Assembly (NCBI GenBank): GCA_024760525.1
Contig: CP060499.1
Span: 1,178,001-1,242,000, forward strand
DNA: 64,000 nt
From: Nitrospira sp.
GTDB taxonomy: Bacteria > Nitrospirota > Nitrospiria > Nitrospirales > Nitrospiraceae
Reading direction: 5' to 3'
The translations under genes were made by a program, and so were the position numbers. The notes beneath the pieces were generated by a model that ran no database searches, was not told the origin of the DNA, and was given only the letters and a program-made list of their open reading frames with translations. This document shows, one piece after another, positions 51,275-61,042 of this stretch (its first letter is position 1; the number at the start of each line of letters is the position of its first letter).

Positions 51275-51746
51275 GGCGACAGCGAAAGTTTGCTCGCACC
51301 TCCTCTCGATGAATCTTCTAAGCAGATGACGCATGTCGACACATTCACATTCCACGTCCCTACCACAACTAATGCTCTGCTTTTGCCACAGCGGACACCT
51401 AAATAGGCAACATGCTGATGGGGCCATGATGTGCTGTCACTCGTGGTGCCCAACGAGACTTATATCCAATAGATTATGTCCAGAACGTGGGGCGACGAAC
51501 GTGTCATGGTCTCGCCTTTGTACTACTGCGTGCGGTATAGGCGCGTGGTGGTGACACAGTGTTCGCTGCGGGGAGCGTCGGAGCAGTGTGGAACAAGCAA
51601 GGCCGATAGACGCATGTTTCCAGGTTTATGAATGCTATAAATGTAAAGCGGTGCTGCGGCGAAAGGACGGGGACTGCTATGTGTTCGGTTCTTATAGCCA
51701 AGTTAAGCCCGCCGATGCAGAGGTAAGAACGAAGGTCCCGGACAGA
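51275..51746. other. Gap with a decayed GDCCVxC-like gene
   Basis: About 470 bases. No intact gene. The right part (51588-51740, plus) encodes a remnant described separately; the left part holds nothing recognisable. Confidence 0.5.
51588..51740 (+). pseudogene. Degenerate GDCCVxC-domain protein
   Basis: The frame reads YECYKCKAVLRRKDGDCYVF followed by GSYSQVK, then appears to lose two bases where C-P-P-M-Q would follow. Related small proteins, as I know them, have a C-x-x-C start and a G-D-C-C-V-x-C core; here the second and third core Cys are Tyr and Gly. Mutated core plus shift suggests decay. Confidence 0.5.
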
Positions 51747-52070
51747 TCATGTACGTGGAACCCAGAGAATGATGGCCGCGCCGATGAGGGAGACGGTTGC
51801 TCCGATGATATCCCAACGGTCGGGGCGTATGCCTTCCACTGCCCACAGCCAACCAAGCGTGGTTGCAATGTAGATACCCCCATAGACCGCGTAGGCGCGG
51901 CCTGCATATTCTGCGGGACTGAGCGAAAGTAACCATGCGAACAAGGCAAGGGAAACCATACCGGGTAACAGCCAGAGTAGGGGTTTGCCCTCCCGGTACC
52001 ACAACCAAACGGCAAAACACCCGGCAATTTCAGCAATGGCCGCCGCGATATAAATTATTATTGTGAGCAT
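51747..52070 (-). CDS. ynfA: YnfA-family (UPF0060) membrane protein
   Basis: A 107-residue protein with four membrane helices: [78 protein letters not shown]. These match YnfA/UPF0060, small multidrug-resistance-like proteins. AAGGAG lies before ATG 52070. It is divergent from the crcB/tauE pair, a cluster often carried together on resistance elements. Confidence 0.93.
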   Translation of the reverse strand: MLTIIIYIAAAIAEIAGCFAVWLWYREGKPLLWLLPGMVSLALFAWLLSLSPAEYAGRAYAVYGGIYIATTLGWLWAVEGIRPDRWDIIGATVSLIGAAIILWVPRT

Positions 52071-52177
52071 CAAATCTCCTTCTTGGGTAGTTGATGTGAA
52101 AAAGCTCAACTTTCCGGGTGCTGTACCGAGGCGGTTATGCTATCACCCTTCAGAAACAAGAACGCAAAGGCGGCTGA

Positions 52178-52582
52178 ATGCACGCTGTCGCTGGTTATGT
52201 CATTGTCTTTGTCGGAGCCGGGGTTGGGGGTGCAATGCGTCATGGCGGCAACGTTGCCACCTCACGCCTGATAGGCTCAGTCCTTCCTTATGGGAGCTTT
52301 TTTGATCAACGTCGTCGGCTCGCTCGTAATGGGTCTGCTGGCTGGCCGCTTTGCCCTCAAGTTTGATCCCGGTAATCATGGCGACCGTTCTTAACCACCG
52401 GTATCCTCGGTGGCTTTACGACGTTTTCCACATTTTCGCTCGAAGCTGTCGTGCTTTCTGAGCGTGGGGAGATTGGGTCGATAGCGGTTCATATTATCGC
52501 TTCCTTGATGTTGTCCATAGGGGATTTGTTCGCTGGACTCTTCATCGTGCGCCAGTTCGGTAAACAGGGGAGTAATGAGTAG
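52178..52582 (+). pseudogene. crcB: CrcB fluoride channel with two frameshifts
   Basis: MHAVAGYVIVFVGAGVGGAM and SRLIGSVLPYGSF are in frame 1. One extra T in the T-run at 52298-52303 shifts to the frame of LINVVGSLVMGLLAGRFALK, and a second shift near 52390 is needed to read FLTTGILGGFTTFSTFSLEA, SERGEIGSIAVHIIASLMLS and GDLFAGLFIVRQFGKQ. Together they give a full-length CrcB/Fluc with the conserved T-G-x-x-G-G-x-T-T-F-S-T-F. Two lesions make it non-functional unless these are sequencing errors (one is in a homopolymer). It overlaps the next gene start. Confidence 0.85.
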
Positions 52583-53396
52583 GGCAAATGATATTAGGGT
52601 AACCGTTACTCGTGGAGAACGGAACATCTTCTCGGCCTTCGCCGGCGGAGCGGGTATCGGTGTACTCGGTGGATTGATAGGACTCGGCGGGGCGGAATTC
52701 CGCTTGCCTCTCCTTATCAGTGTCTTCCAGTTTGCCGCGCTGGAATCGGTCATCATGAATAAGGCGATGAGCTTGGTCGTGGTTGGCTCAGCCCTGCCGT
52801 TTCGCGCAACCACCGTCCCGCTTGCCGAGATTGCGGCGCATTGGATGGTCATCGCCAATTTGTTAGCCGGAAGCCTGGCCGGGGCATGGATTGGGGCAGG
52901 CTGGGCAACCAAGCTCCCCGCTGGGTTGCTCTACCGGATTATTGCCATACTCCTCGTCATCATCTCGGTGGTGCTACTCGCGGGTCATGATATGAGTGCT
53001 GCTGAACGGCCATTGCTGGGTGGATGGGTGAAAATTATTGCCGGGCTGATTGCTGGGTTCGGGATTGGTGCAGTCGCCTCATTGATGGGAGTGGCTGGTG
53101 GTGAATTCCTTATCCCCACACTCGTTCTTCTGTTCGGCTGTGACATCAAGCTGGCTGGTAGTTTGTCGCTCGCGGTGAGCTTGCCAACCATGCTGATAGG
53201 ATTCCTGCGCTACAGCCAAGACCAAAGCTTTGCCGTGCTGAGCCGTAACAAAATATTCGTATCGGTGATGGTCGGCGGGTCACTAGTCGGTAGCTTCAGC
53301 GGTGCGCTGCTGCTTGGCGTCGTGCCGAGTACCTTCCTGCTGCCGTTGCTCGCCGCCATTCTCCTTATTTCAGCAGTCAAAATTTGGCGGCACTAG
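52575..53396 (+). CDS. TauE/SafE-family sulfite/anion exporter
   Basis: A 273-residue protein with about eight membrane helices and two repeats of the TauE/SafE signature: GVLGGLIGLGGAEFRLPLLI in the first half and GAVASLMGVAGGEFLIPTLV in the second. Other helices are WMVIANLLAGSLAGAWIGAG and IIAILLVIISVVLLAG. Members export sulfite, sulfoacetate or related anions. The start overlaps the crcB stop by eight bases, so they were a transcriptional pair. Confidence 0.92.
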   Translation: MSRANDIRVTVTRGERNIFSAFAGGAGIGVLGGLIGLGGAEFRLPLLISVFQFAALESVIMNKAMSLVVVGSALPFRATTVPLAEIAAHWMVIANLLAGSLAGAWIGAGWATKLPAGLLYRIIAILLVIISVVLLAGHDMSAAERPLLGGWVKIIAGLIAGFGIGAVASLMGVAGGEFLIPTLVLLFGCDIKLAGSLSLAVSLPTMLIGFLRYSQDQSFAVLSRNKIFVSVMVGGSLVGSFSGALLLGVVPSTFLLPLLAAILLISAVKIWRH

Positions 53397-53679
53397 ACCG
53401 CCTCCATTTATCATAGGAGGGGACTGTACAGCCTATATTGACATCATTGCCCTTTTCATGGACTCAGCTCCCACACTGGAGCAAACGGGGAAACACTGGC
53501 TAATACCCGCTGACGCTCACCCACCATTGAACAGGGAGCGGTAATTCTGAAAGCCAGTAGGCATGTCGATAGGGCGAAACAATTCCTCGAATTCACGAAG
53601 ACGTAACAGGCACAGGCAGTGAGCTGCAGTAATATAAATACCGTTGACGATTAAGTTGACAGAAGGATAGACTTACCAT
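53397..53679. other. Gap before the copper cluster
   Basis: About 280 bases; no gene supported. The AT-rich stretch TAATATAAATACCGTTGACGATTAAGTTGACAG near 53630 may contain promoter elements for the following gene. Confidence 0.4.
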
Positions 53680-54054
53680 ATGTATTTAAGCTCTCATCAC
53701 TCCCGATCTCTTCTCGCGGGGACCATCGCGGTATTCCTCCTGGCATTCAGCTTCAATGCGTACGCTTGCGTACTGCCTCTGTCATATATCAGCGATGCGT
53801 CCATGGCCAACGGCTGCTCAACTCCGGAAGAACAACCTAGTCGGCAATTGTGTGACGCATTCAAGATCTTGGGAGTCGAATCCCAGGCTCAATCATCATC
53901 GTTGCTCGTGGACCATCATTGGTCGGCAGACCATACGCTGCCCACGCTTTCCACGGTGAGCCCTCGGCTCGTACGGATTACCAGTCTATATCTCCATCTC
54001 GAATCAACTTCTCCTCCCCATCAGTCTCTCGCTAGCACAGTGCTTCGAATCTGA
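53680..54054 (+). CDS. Small secreted three-cysteine protein, copper-linked family (copy 2)
   Basis: A 124-residue protein with a signal segment (LLAGTIAVFLLAFSFNAYAC) and blocks shared with the protein at 8959-9291: FNAYACVLPL, GCSTPEEQPSRQLCDAF, and the C-terminal STVLRI. The middle is variable. It lies 137 bases upstream of the cusC-like gene on the same strand. The family has no name I know. The two copies both stand next to copper genes. Confidence 0.75.
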   Translation: MYLSSHHSRSLLAGTIAVFLLAFSFNAYACVLPLSYISDASMANGCSTPEEQPSRQLCDAFKILGVESQAQSSSLLVDHHWSADHTLPTLSTVSPRLVRITSLYLHLESTSPPHQSLASTVLRI

Positions 54055-54191
54055 TCTTTCTGGTTCTTCCTCATATCGTTTCATCATTGCGTTATCTGCC
54101 CGGCTCCGAGCATGAGCTCATCCCGCTGTTTCCTCTGTAGCGGGATGAAAGTCTGAGATTCGGGCAGGAAAGCTCTGGGGAGGACTAACCC

Positions 54192-55481
54192 ATGACTCGT
54201 GCAATTCGTTTTTTGCTACTGGCCATAACAGTCTTGAGCATGACACTCGCAATAGATGGACGCCATGTCGTCGATGCCGCCGATCAGGCTGCACAATCGC
54301 CTTTGGTGTTGCAGGACTTGATCCGGGAAGCCTTGGAGAGAAACCCAGAGCTTGTCTCGGCACGCAAGCAATGGGAAGCTTCCTCACAACGAATTATACA
54401 AGCACGGTCACTGGACGATCCCACTCTGTCCGTGAACTTGTGGAATTTTCCGCAGAGCTTCAACGTCACGCAGACGCAGAACACCATCTTCAGCCTCTCG
54501 CAGAATTTCCCATTCCCGGGCAAGCGGGCCCTTAAAAGCGAAATCGCGAGTCGGTCAGCCGAGATAACCGAGCAGGCGCTGCATGGGAAAGAAAGGGAGC
54601 TGATCGCCCGTCTCAAGCAGGCTTACTACGACCTGTTTCTTGCGCATAAAGCGATCCAGATTCATCATGAACAGGTCGGATTGCTCAGGCAGTTCTTCGA
54701 GATTGCGAACGCGAAGTTCCGGGCCGGAAAGGGAACACAGGCCGATGTGTTTAAGGCTCAGGTCGAGGTGTCTGTGTTGCACCAGCACCTTCCCGTTCTG
54801 GAACAGCGGCAGGAGACCGCTGCCGCGCTGCTGAATACGCTCTTGGACCGGGATCCCTTATCGCCGTTGGGCGTTCCGCAGGAGCCGTCTCTGAGGCCGA
54901 TTGATACCACTATTGATGATCTGCACCGCCTTGCGCTGAACGCTCGACCGGAGTTGAAAGCCGCAGAACTGACGGTCCGCCACAGCGAGCAGTCTCGCAT
55001 GCTCGCTCAGCGTCAGTACTATCCGGACTTTAATGTGGCATTCCAGCGTTTTCAAAACTTTCAGGCCAATGATGGATTTGGCGCCTACATGGCTATGACC
55101 ATCCCGTTCAGCTTCTGGACCAAACCGAAGTATGACGCCGGTGTGCAAGAAGCCTTGGCATCCGTCGCGGCGGCCCGTGCACAACGGCACACGCTGGAGA
55201 ACATCACTCGTTTCCAGGTCAACGACATCTTGGCCAAGGTCCGCGCGAGTGAACAAGTGGCCAGGTTGTATCACACCACGATCCTACCCCAGGCCGTGCA
55301 GAACTTGGAGGCAGCGCAAGTCGTGTACCGTACGGGAAGGGGAGGGTTCTTGGATCTCATTGATACCCAGCGATCCTTGCGAGGGTTTCAACTGGAGTAC
55401 TACCGGGCGTTGGTCGAGCGGGAGAATCGTCTCGCGGAACTCGAACAGGTGATCGGAACCGCCCTGCATGAGAACAGCTAA
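54192..55481 (+). CDS. cusC: CusC-like TolC-family outer membrane factor
   Basis: A 429-residue outer-membrane channel protein. Signal peptide (FLLLAITVLSMTLAID), then tandem TolC repeats (SPLVLQDLIREALERNPELV; QARSLDDPTLSVNLWNFPQS; LKAAELTVRHSEQSRMLAQR; NVAFQRFQNFQAND). It forms the exit duct of the RND copper/silver pump encoded next. GGAGGACTAACCC precedes the ATG. The symbol follows context; CzcC-like versus CusC-like cannot be decided on this protein alone. Confidence 0.88.
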   Translation: MTRAIRFLLLAITVLSMTLAIDGRHVVDAADQAAQSPLVLQDLIREALERNPELVSARKQWEASSQRIIQARSLDDPTLSVNLWNFPQSFNVTQTQNTIFSLSQNFPFPGKRALKSEIASRSAEITEQALHGKERELIARLKQAYYDLFLAHKAIQIHHEQVGLLRQFFEIANAKFRAGKGTQADVFKAQVEVSVLHQHLPVLEQRQETAAALLNTLLDRDPLSPLGVPQEPSLRPIDTTIDDLHRLALNARPELKAAELTVRHSEQSRMLAQRQYYPDFNVAFQRFQNFQANDGFGAYMAMTIPFSFWTKPKYDAGVQEALASVAAARAQRHTLENITRFQVNDILAKVRASEQVARLYHTTILPQAVQNLEAAQVVYRTGRGGFLDLIDTQRSLRGFQLEYYRALVERENRLAELEQVIGTALHENS

Positions 55482-55497
55482 GAAAGGAGGAACGGCC

Positions 55498-57207
55498 ATG
55501 AGTCAGGACCTGCACAGAAACGGTCTTATTGTCGGTGTTGCCGCAGCCGCCCTATTGGTCGGAGTCAGCGCCGGGTTCTTTGCCGCACATCGCGGGATGA
55601 GCGACATGTCGATGACCAGAGAAGAGATGTCAATGGAAGGTGCGAAATCCATGAGAGATAGGGAGCCAATGCCAGGCATGTCAGACGCTTCTTCCGGGGC
55701 TGTGGTTGTTCCGGCGGTGGCGAGACAGTTGATCGGCGTCCGCAGTGCGCCGGCCGCCCATGCAACGCTGGATGAAGAGATTCGTACGGTTGGCACGGTC
55801 GGCTACGACGAACGGAGCTTCGCGCAAGTCACACTGAAAATACCCGGATGGGTTCGCAAGGTCTTCGTCGATTCGATCGGTCGTCCGGTTCGCAAAGGTG
55901 AACCACTCTTCACTATCTATTCGCCGGATCTCTTATCCACGCAAGATGAATATCTCCTTGCTCTAAAAATGCGTGCGCAACTGGCCGGGAGCCCGCTCGA
56001 CGAAGTAAAAACCAATGCTGATGCGCTCGTGGCTAGTGCGCGGGAGCGTTTGCGACTCTGGGATGTGACCGAGTCACAGATCGAGGCTCTTGAGCGTCGG
56101 GGCCTCGCCGACCCGGTGCTCACGGTCTACGCTCCTTCCTCCGGTATTGTGATGAAACGTGATGCCTTGCCGGGGAAGTATGTTGAGCCTGGCACAACGC
56201 TGTATGAGATCGCGGATCTTTCCATGGTCTGGATCTCCGCCGAAATTTATGAACCAGAGGTGGCGATCACGAAAGTCGGTCAGCCGGCTGCGGTGACCTT
56301 CGCTGCCTATCCCGGAGAAACATTCAACGGCAAGGTGGCCTATGTATATCCGACGCTGAATACCGAAGCCCGTACAGTACGGGTGCGGTTGGAATTTCGG
56401 AATCCTAGGTTGAAATTGAAGCCGGGCATGTATGGGAACGTGACCCTGCGGACGGATTCGGTCAGGACCTTAGTGGTGCCGAAGGAAGCCATATTGGATA
56501 CGGGACTCCGTCAACTCGTGTTCATGGATCGAGGGCAAGGGCGATATGAGCCTGCTTCGATCAAGGTGGGGCGTCGAAGTCAGGATGCAGTGGAAGTCAT
56601 GGAAGGACTCAAAGAAGGAGATCGGATCGTCACCTCAGCCAATTTCTTATTGGATGCGGAGAGCAAATTAGCATCGGCTTCGAGCATGCAGGGCATGATG
56701 GGAAGGGTCGGCATGGGGGACTGGCAAATGCGTGGCGCCTATGAAGCCAAGATGGAGGGGATGGAAGGCATGTCCGGCATGCAGGGGATGAAAGGTATGA
56801 AGGGAATGGAAGAAATGCAGGGCATGAAGGACATGAGCGGAATGCCGGGTATGGATTCGGGTTCAGCGAAAGCGATTTCCGAACCTCGTAAGGTCGGCGG
56901 ATACATGCTGACCTTGACCACTCTTCCAGAAACGCCCAAGGCCGGTGACGTGCTCCTCAAGCTCAAGGTAATGAATCTGAACGACAAGCCAGTGACTAAT
57001 GCACAAGTCCTATTCGTCTATACCATGCCGATGCCAGGCATGACCGATTCCAAGGTGACGGCGCACCAGACCAAGGACGGACTCTATGAAGGGAAGGTGC
57101 TGTTCGGCATGGGCGGTACTTGGGTCGTAACCGCTAACGTGAGCATCCCAGGCCAACCACCGATTATTGAAAAGTTTCAATTCTCAGTCGCAGGGAATGG
57201 AATGTAG
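55498..57207 (+). CDS. cusB: CusB-like RND adaptor with methionine-rich inserts and C-terminal YtkA-like domain
   Basis: A 569-residue periplasmic adaptor with an N-terminal anchor (IVGVAAAALLVGVSAGFFAA). Residues about 32-65 are Met-rich (MSDMSMTREEMSMEGAKSM, PMPGMSD). The central HlyD-type core (QVTLKIPGWVRKVFVDSIGR, YAPSSGIVMKRDALPGKYV, SMVWISAEIYEPEVA, YVYPTLNTEARTVRVRLEF) follows. Residues about 415-460 hold a second Met-rich run of M-x-G/M-x-x-M repeats. The last ~105 residues (MLTLTTLPETPKAGDVLLKL) look like YtkA. The Met clusters suit Cu(I)/Ag(I) capture. AAAGGAGG stands before ATG 55498. Confidence 0.93.
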   Translation: MSQDLHRNGLIVGVAAAALLVGVSAGFFAAHRGMSDMSMTREEMSMEGAKSMRDREPMPGMSDASSGAVVVPAVARQLIGVRSAPAAHATLDEEIRTVGTVGYDERSFAQVTLKIPGWVRKVFVDSIGRPVRKGEPLFTIYSPDLLSTQDEYLLALKMRAQLAGSPLDEVKTNADALVASARERLRLWDVTESQIEALERRGLADPVLTVYAPSSGIVMKRDALPGKYVEPGTTLYEIADLSMVWISAEIYEPEVAITKVGQPAAVTFAAYPGETFNGKVAYVYPTLNTEARTVRVRLEFRNPRLKLKPGMYGNVTLRTDSVRTLVVPKEAILDTGLRQLVFMDRGQGRYEPASIKVGRRSQDAVEVMEGLKEGDRIVTSANFLLDAESKLASASSMQGMMGRVGMGDWQMRGAYEAKMEGMEGMSGMQGMKGMKGMEEMQGMKDMSGMPGMDSGSAKAISEPRKVGGYMLTLTTLPETPKAGDVLLKLKVMNLNDKPVTNAQVLFVYTMPMPGMTDSKVTAHQTKDGLYEGKVLFGMGGTWVVTANVSIPGQPPIIEKFQFSVAGNGM

Positions 57208-57256
57208 TCAAGAAAGGCGTGCGTCTTGAGGCCGCGGGGTGGGGGGATAAACAACA

Positions 57257-60200
57257 ATGATCGCTCGACTTATCGAAGGGAGTGCACGCAATCCGGTCCT
57301 CGTCATTCTCTGTGTATTAGTACTGGCAAGTTGGGGCCTGTGGGCCTTGTTTCAGGTCCCGCTGGATGCCATTCCCGATCTTTCGGATGTTCAGGTGATC
57401 GTCTACACCGAGTGGCAGGGGCGCAGCCCCACGCTTATTGAGGATCAAATTACCTACCCGGTCGTGACCTCTCTGCTCGCTGGACCTAAAGTCAAACGGG
57501 TCCGAGGTGTTTCGGAATACGGTGTTTCCTACGTGTATGTGATTTTTGAAGACCGGACTGATCTTTACTGGGCAAGAAGTCGTGTCCTCGAATATCTGCA
57601 GAAGCTTACCGGCAAGTTGCCGACAGGCGTGACGCCGACCCTGGGGCCGGATGCGACCGGTGTTGGGTGGGTCTATCAGTACGCGTTGGTGGACGAGTCG
57701 GGGGCGCACGACCTTGCACAGCTTAGGAGTCTGCAGGATTGGTATCTACGGTACCAACTGGAAAGTGTGCCTGGCGTGGCGGAAGTGTCGGCGATCGGTG
57801 GATTCGTCAAACAATACCAAATTGAAGTAGACCCCAATACGTTAGCGGCTTATCGGCTCCCGATTCAGAAGGTCATCGAAGCCGTCCGCAACAGCAACGC
57901 CGAGGTAAGCGGCCGAGTGTTGGAGATGGCCGGTACCGAGTACGTCATTCGAGGACGGGGCTATCTTCGGTCGGTTGATGAGATTGAGCTGATTCCCGTC
58001 GGCACGGATGGACGAGGTACGCCGATCCTGGTGCGTGACATCGGGAATGTCCAACTCGGGCCGGACCAGCGGCGGGGCATTGCCGAATTGGACGGCAAGG
58101 GCCAGACGGTCGGCGGCATCGTGATCATGCGGGCCGGAGAGAACGCGCTCACAGTGATCGAACGGCTCAAAGCCAGATTGAAAGACATTGCTCCCGCCTT
58201 GCCCGAGGGCATACGCATTGTTCCCACTTATGATCGGTCCGATCTTATTCATCGCGCGATCGCCGTCCTCCGCGAGAAGCTGGTTGAAGAAAGTGTGATA
58301 GTGAGTCTGATCGCACTGGTTTTTCTGTTTCACGTTCGAAGCGCCCTGGTGGCCATCCTCATTCTCCCAGTGGCAGTGCTGCTCGCTTTTATTCCGATGG
58401 CTTACTTGAAGATTACGTCCAACATCATGTCATTGGGCGGGATCGCCATCGCCATCGGAGCCATGGTTGATGCCGCGATCGTGATGGTCGAGAATGCCCA
58501 TAAACGGTTGGAGCAATCTCCCTCAGGCAACCGGACGGAAATCATCATCGCTGCCGCAATAGCGGTCGGGCGGCCTCTGTTCTTTTCACTGCTGGTGATC
58601 GCTGTATCGTTCCTGCCGATTTTTTCCCTGGAAGCGCAGGAAGGACGGCTCTTCACGCCGTTGGCCTACACCAAGACCTTTTCAATGCTCTTTGCTACCG
58701 CGCTCTCGGTGACGTTGGCGCCCGTGCTGATGGTGTTGTTGATTCGTGGGAAGGTTCACCCTGAAGCCAAAAATCCTCTGAACCGGTGGCTCATTGCCCT
58801 GTATCGCCCCATCCTCTCAGGCGCCCTGCGAGTCCGGTGGCTGACCGTAGGCGTCGCTGTCGCGGCAGTGGCCGCTACGGTGCCGGTGTTCTCTCGACTC
58901 GGCGCGGAATTTATGCCGCCGCTGAACGAGGGCACCATCCTGTACATGCCGACCACCGTCCCGGGTCTTTCTATCCCCGAAGCGACGAAGGTCTTGCAGG
59001 TTCAGGATCAGTTGCTCACCACTTTCCCGGAAGTTGAACGGGTATTCGGCAAAATGGGGAAGGCTCCGACCGCCACCGATCCAGCCTTTGTAGGAATGGC
59101 TGAGATTACGGTTACCTTGAAACCGGAAGCGCAATGGCGACCTGGCATGACCTGGGACCGGTTGATTGATGAGATGGATGCCAAACTGCGCATCCCTGGC
59201 TTTCCGAACATCTGGTGGATGCCGATTCAGACTCGCACGGAAATGATCACGACCGGTGTCCGAAGTCCGGTGGGAATCAAAGTGCTGGGGCCGGACTTGA
59301 AGACAATCGAGCGAATCGGTCTAGAGATCGAGCAGGCCTTGGCGACTGTTCCGGGTACCAAAAGCGCCTTTGCCGAACGGTTGAACGAAGGCTATTACTT
59401 GGATCTGATCGTCAATCGGGGTGAAGCGGCCCGCTATGGCCTGACGGTGGGAGACGTGCAAGCGGTGATCACTTCAGCCATTGGAGGAGAAACCGTGACG
59501 ACCACGGTGGAGGGGCGTGAACGGTATCCGGTCAATGTTCGCTACAAGCGCGAGCTGCGCGACGATCCGGACCGGCTCAAGCGGGTGCTGATTCCCACGC
59601 CGACCGGCGCGCAGGTTCCCCTCAGTCAAATCGCGGAAATGGTAATCACGCAAGGGCCCCCGTCGATCGCAGATGAGGCGGGATCGCTCGCCGGACTCGT
59701 CTCGGTGTCGGTCAGCGGACGAGACTTGCGCGGCTATGTGCAGGACGCCCAACGGGCAGTCCGCGAACTAGTGACGCTCCCGTCCGGCTACCGGCTAATC
59801 TGGACCGGTCAGTACGAACACCTGGTGCGGGCGGAAGAGCGATTGAAGCTAGTGGTCCCGATGACATTGGCCGTGATTCTGTTGCTTTTGTACCTGAATT
59901 TTCGATCGCTCGCTAAAGCCCTGATCGTCCTCCTTTCCGTCCCCTTCGCCGTGATCGGAGCCATCTGGTATCTCCAATACCTGGGCTATAACCTCAGCGT
60001 GGCAGTCTGGGTGGGCATCATTGCGCTGGCTGGCGTGGCAGCTGAGACGGGGGTGGTGATGCTCGTCTATCTCGATGAAGTGTATGAGCGGCGTGTACGT
60101 GAAGGTCGCATGGCCACGGCGCAGGATCTCCGCGAAGCGATCATGGAGGGTGCGGTTCAACGCGTGCGACCCAAGATGATGACCGTCGCCGCAATCATGG

Positions 60201-60394
60201 GTGGGTTGCTCCCTATCATGTGGACAACCGGAACCGGCGCCGACGTGATGAAACGGATTGCGGCGCCGATGATCGGGGGGATGATTTCGTCGACGATCCT
60301 GACCTTATTAGTCATTCCCGCCATCTATGCCTTATGGCGTGGGCTTGGATTACCCAGACTCCTCACCCCATCTCCTGAAGTGACATCGGAATGA
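57257..60394 (+). CDS. cusA: CusA-type heavy-metal RND transporter
   Basis: A 1045-residue inner-membrane proton-driven pump with the RND layout: first helix, large periplasmic domain, helices 2-7, second large domain, helices 8-12. The helix 4 signature AIAIGAMVDAAIVMVENAHK is the copper/silver type (HME4), distinct from the D-F-G form of CzcA. GRPLFFSLLVIAVSFLPIFS and GFPNIWWMPIQTRTEMITTG match CusA in the Met-bearing cleft. It works with the preceding adaptor and channel to export Cu(I)/Ag(I). Conserved throughout; no disruption. Confidence 0.96.
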   Translation: MIARLIEGSARNPVLVILCVLVLASWGLWALFQVPLDAIPDLSDVQVIVYTEWQGRSPTLIEDQITYPVVTSLLAGPKVKRVRGVSEYGVSYVYVIFEDRTDLYWARSRVLEYLQKLTGKLPTGVTPTLGPDATGVGWVYQYALVDESGAHDLAQLRSLQDWYLRYQLESVPGVAEVSAIGGFVKQYQIEVDPNTLAAYRLPIQKVIEAVRNSNAEVSGRVLEMAGTEYVIRGRGYLRSVDEIELIPVGTDGRGTPILVRDIGNVQLGPDQRRGIAELDGKGQTVGGIVIMRAGENALTVIERLKARLKDIAPALPEGIRIVPTYDRSDLIHRAIAVLREKLVEESVIVSLIALVFLFHVRSALVAILILPVAVLLAFIPMAYLKITSNIMSLGGIAIAIGAMVDAAIVMVENAHKRLEQSPSGNRTEIIIAAAIAVGRPLFFSLLVIAVSFLPIFSLEAQEGRLFTPLAYTKTFSMLFATALSVTLAPVLMVLLIRGKVHPEAKNPLNRWLIALYRPILSGALRVRWLTVGVAVAAVAATVPVFSRLGAEFMPPLNEGTILYMPTTVPGLSIPEATKVLQVQDQLLTTFPEVERVFGKMGKAPTATDPAFVGMAEITVTLKPEAQWRPGMTWDRLIDEMDAKLRIPGFPNIWWMPIQTRTEMITTGVRSPVGIKVLGPDLKTIERIGLEIEQALATVPGTKSAFAERLNEGYYLDLIVNRGEAARYGLTVGDVQAVITSAIGGETVTTTVEGRERYPVNVRYKRELRDDPDRLKRVLIPTPTGAQVPLSQIAEMVITQGPPSIADEAGSLAGLVSVSVSGRDLRGYVQDAQRAVRELVTLPSGYRLIWTGQYEHLVRAEERLKLVVPMTLAVILLLLYLNFRSLAKALIVLLSVPFAVIGAIWYLQYLGYNLSVAVWVGIIALAGVAAETGVVMLVYLDEVYERRVREGRMATAQDLREAIMEGAVQRVRPKMMTVAAIMGGLLPIMWTTGTGADVMKRIAAPMIGGMISSTILTLLVIPAIYALWRGLGLPRLLTPSPEVTSE

Positions 60395-60511
60395 ACTGGC
60401 AGATGTGGATGCTTTTGCTCTCCACGTTATATTGTGTGGGTTATGGAAGACGAGAAAAAGCAGCTACAGAACTCGATCCGAAAGCTGCAGACTATGGTAT
60501 ATTAGGGCACC

Positions 60512-60826
60512 ATGTTAACGCTGAGACAGACAAATCTGTTGCTTATAGGGCTAGTTTTCCTGCTTGGAGTGCAACTCACGGGTCTCACCTGTCTGGATGA
60601 GTGGCAAGTTACTAACCACTCAATACAAGCTGAAATAGTGCGCGGTTCTGCCTCCCCTGAGGCGAGTGTGTTGGATCATGGATGTCCGTGTCATTTTGTA
60701 TTCCAGTCGGTGTCCCTTACGGTTCCTGAGTCCCTGTCTCTTCTCACAGAGAACGTAAGCTCAACTTCCGCGCTATTCGTGCCGACTTTTATCGTGTTCC
60801 TCTTCCATCCTCCCCTCAGCGTCTAA
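60512..60826 (+). CDS. Small secreted or membrane protein with a Cys-Pro-Cys-His motif
   Basis: A 104-residue protein with an N-terminal helix (TNLLLIGLVFLLGVQLTGLT), a mature region with DHGCPCHFVFQ and a hydrophobic C-terminus (FVPTFIVFLFHPPLSV). Small proteins of this outline with a C-P-C-H motif accompany heavy-metal RND operons; CPCH could bind Cu(I). The start ATG 60512 has only a weak ribosome site. Located 118 bases after cusA; likely co-transcribed. Confidence 0.6.
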   Translation: MLTLRQTNLLLIGLVFLLGVQLTGLTCLDEWQVTNHSIQAEIVRGSASPEASVLDHGCPCHFVFQSVSLTVPESLSLLTENVSSTSALFVPTFIVFLFHPPLSV

Positions 60827-61042
60827 CACAACCAGCTGTTCGCACAAGGCAACAGGCGAGCATTGCCCGCACGGCGGACAATGAGAAAGCTTCATGCACT
60901 ATGATCATGTGGCTTCTGACGTCTCTATCTGTATTGAGTGTATTGCACTCAGGATGCGGCCCAGCGATTGTCTAGTCTTACATGCACTGCGTACGGGCCA
61001 TGGCCCATACAAGGTAGAGATGAGATGAAGGGAGTTCATCTT

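Noticed and set aside
52085..52177. Fluoride riboswitch before crcB
   Set aside because: The gap has a GGCGGTTATG-like piece but not the conserved core and pseudoknot partners of the crcB motif.
60391..60600. Open frame starting in the cusA stop codon
   Set aside because: It begins with a plausible membrane helix but quickly becomes unstructured, overlaps the better CPCH gene in another frame and lacks a ribosome site other than within cusA.
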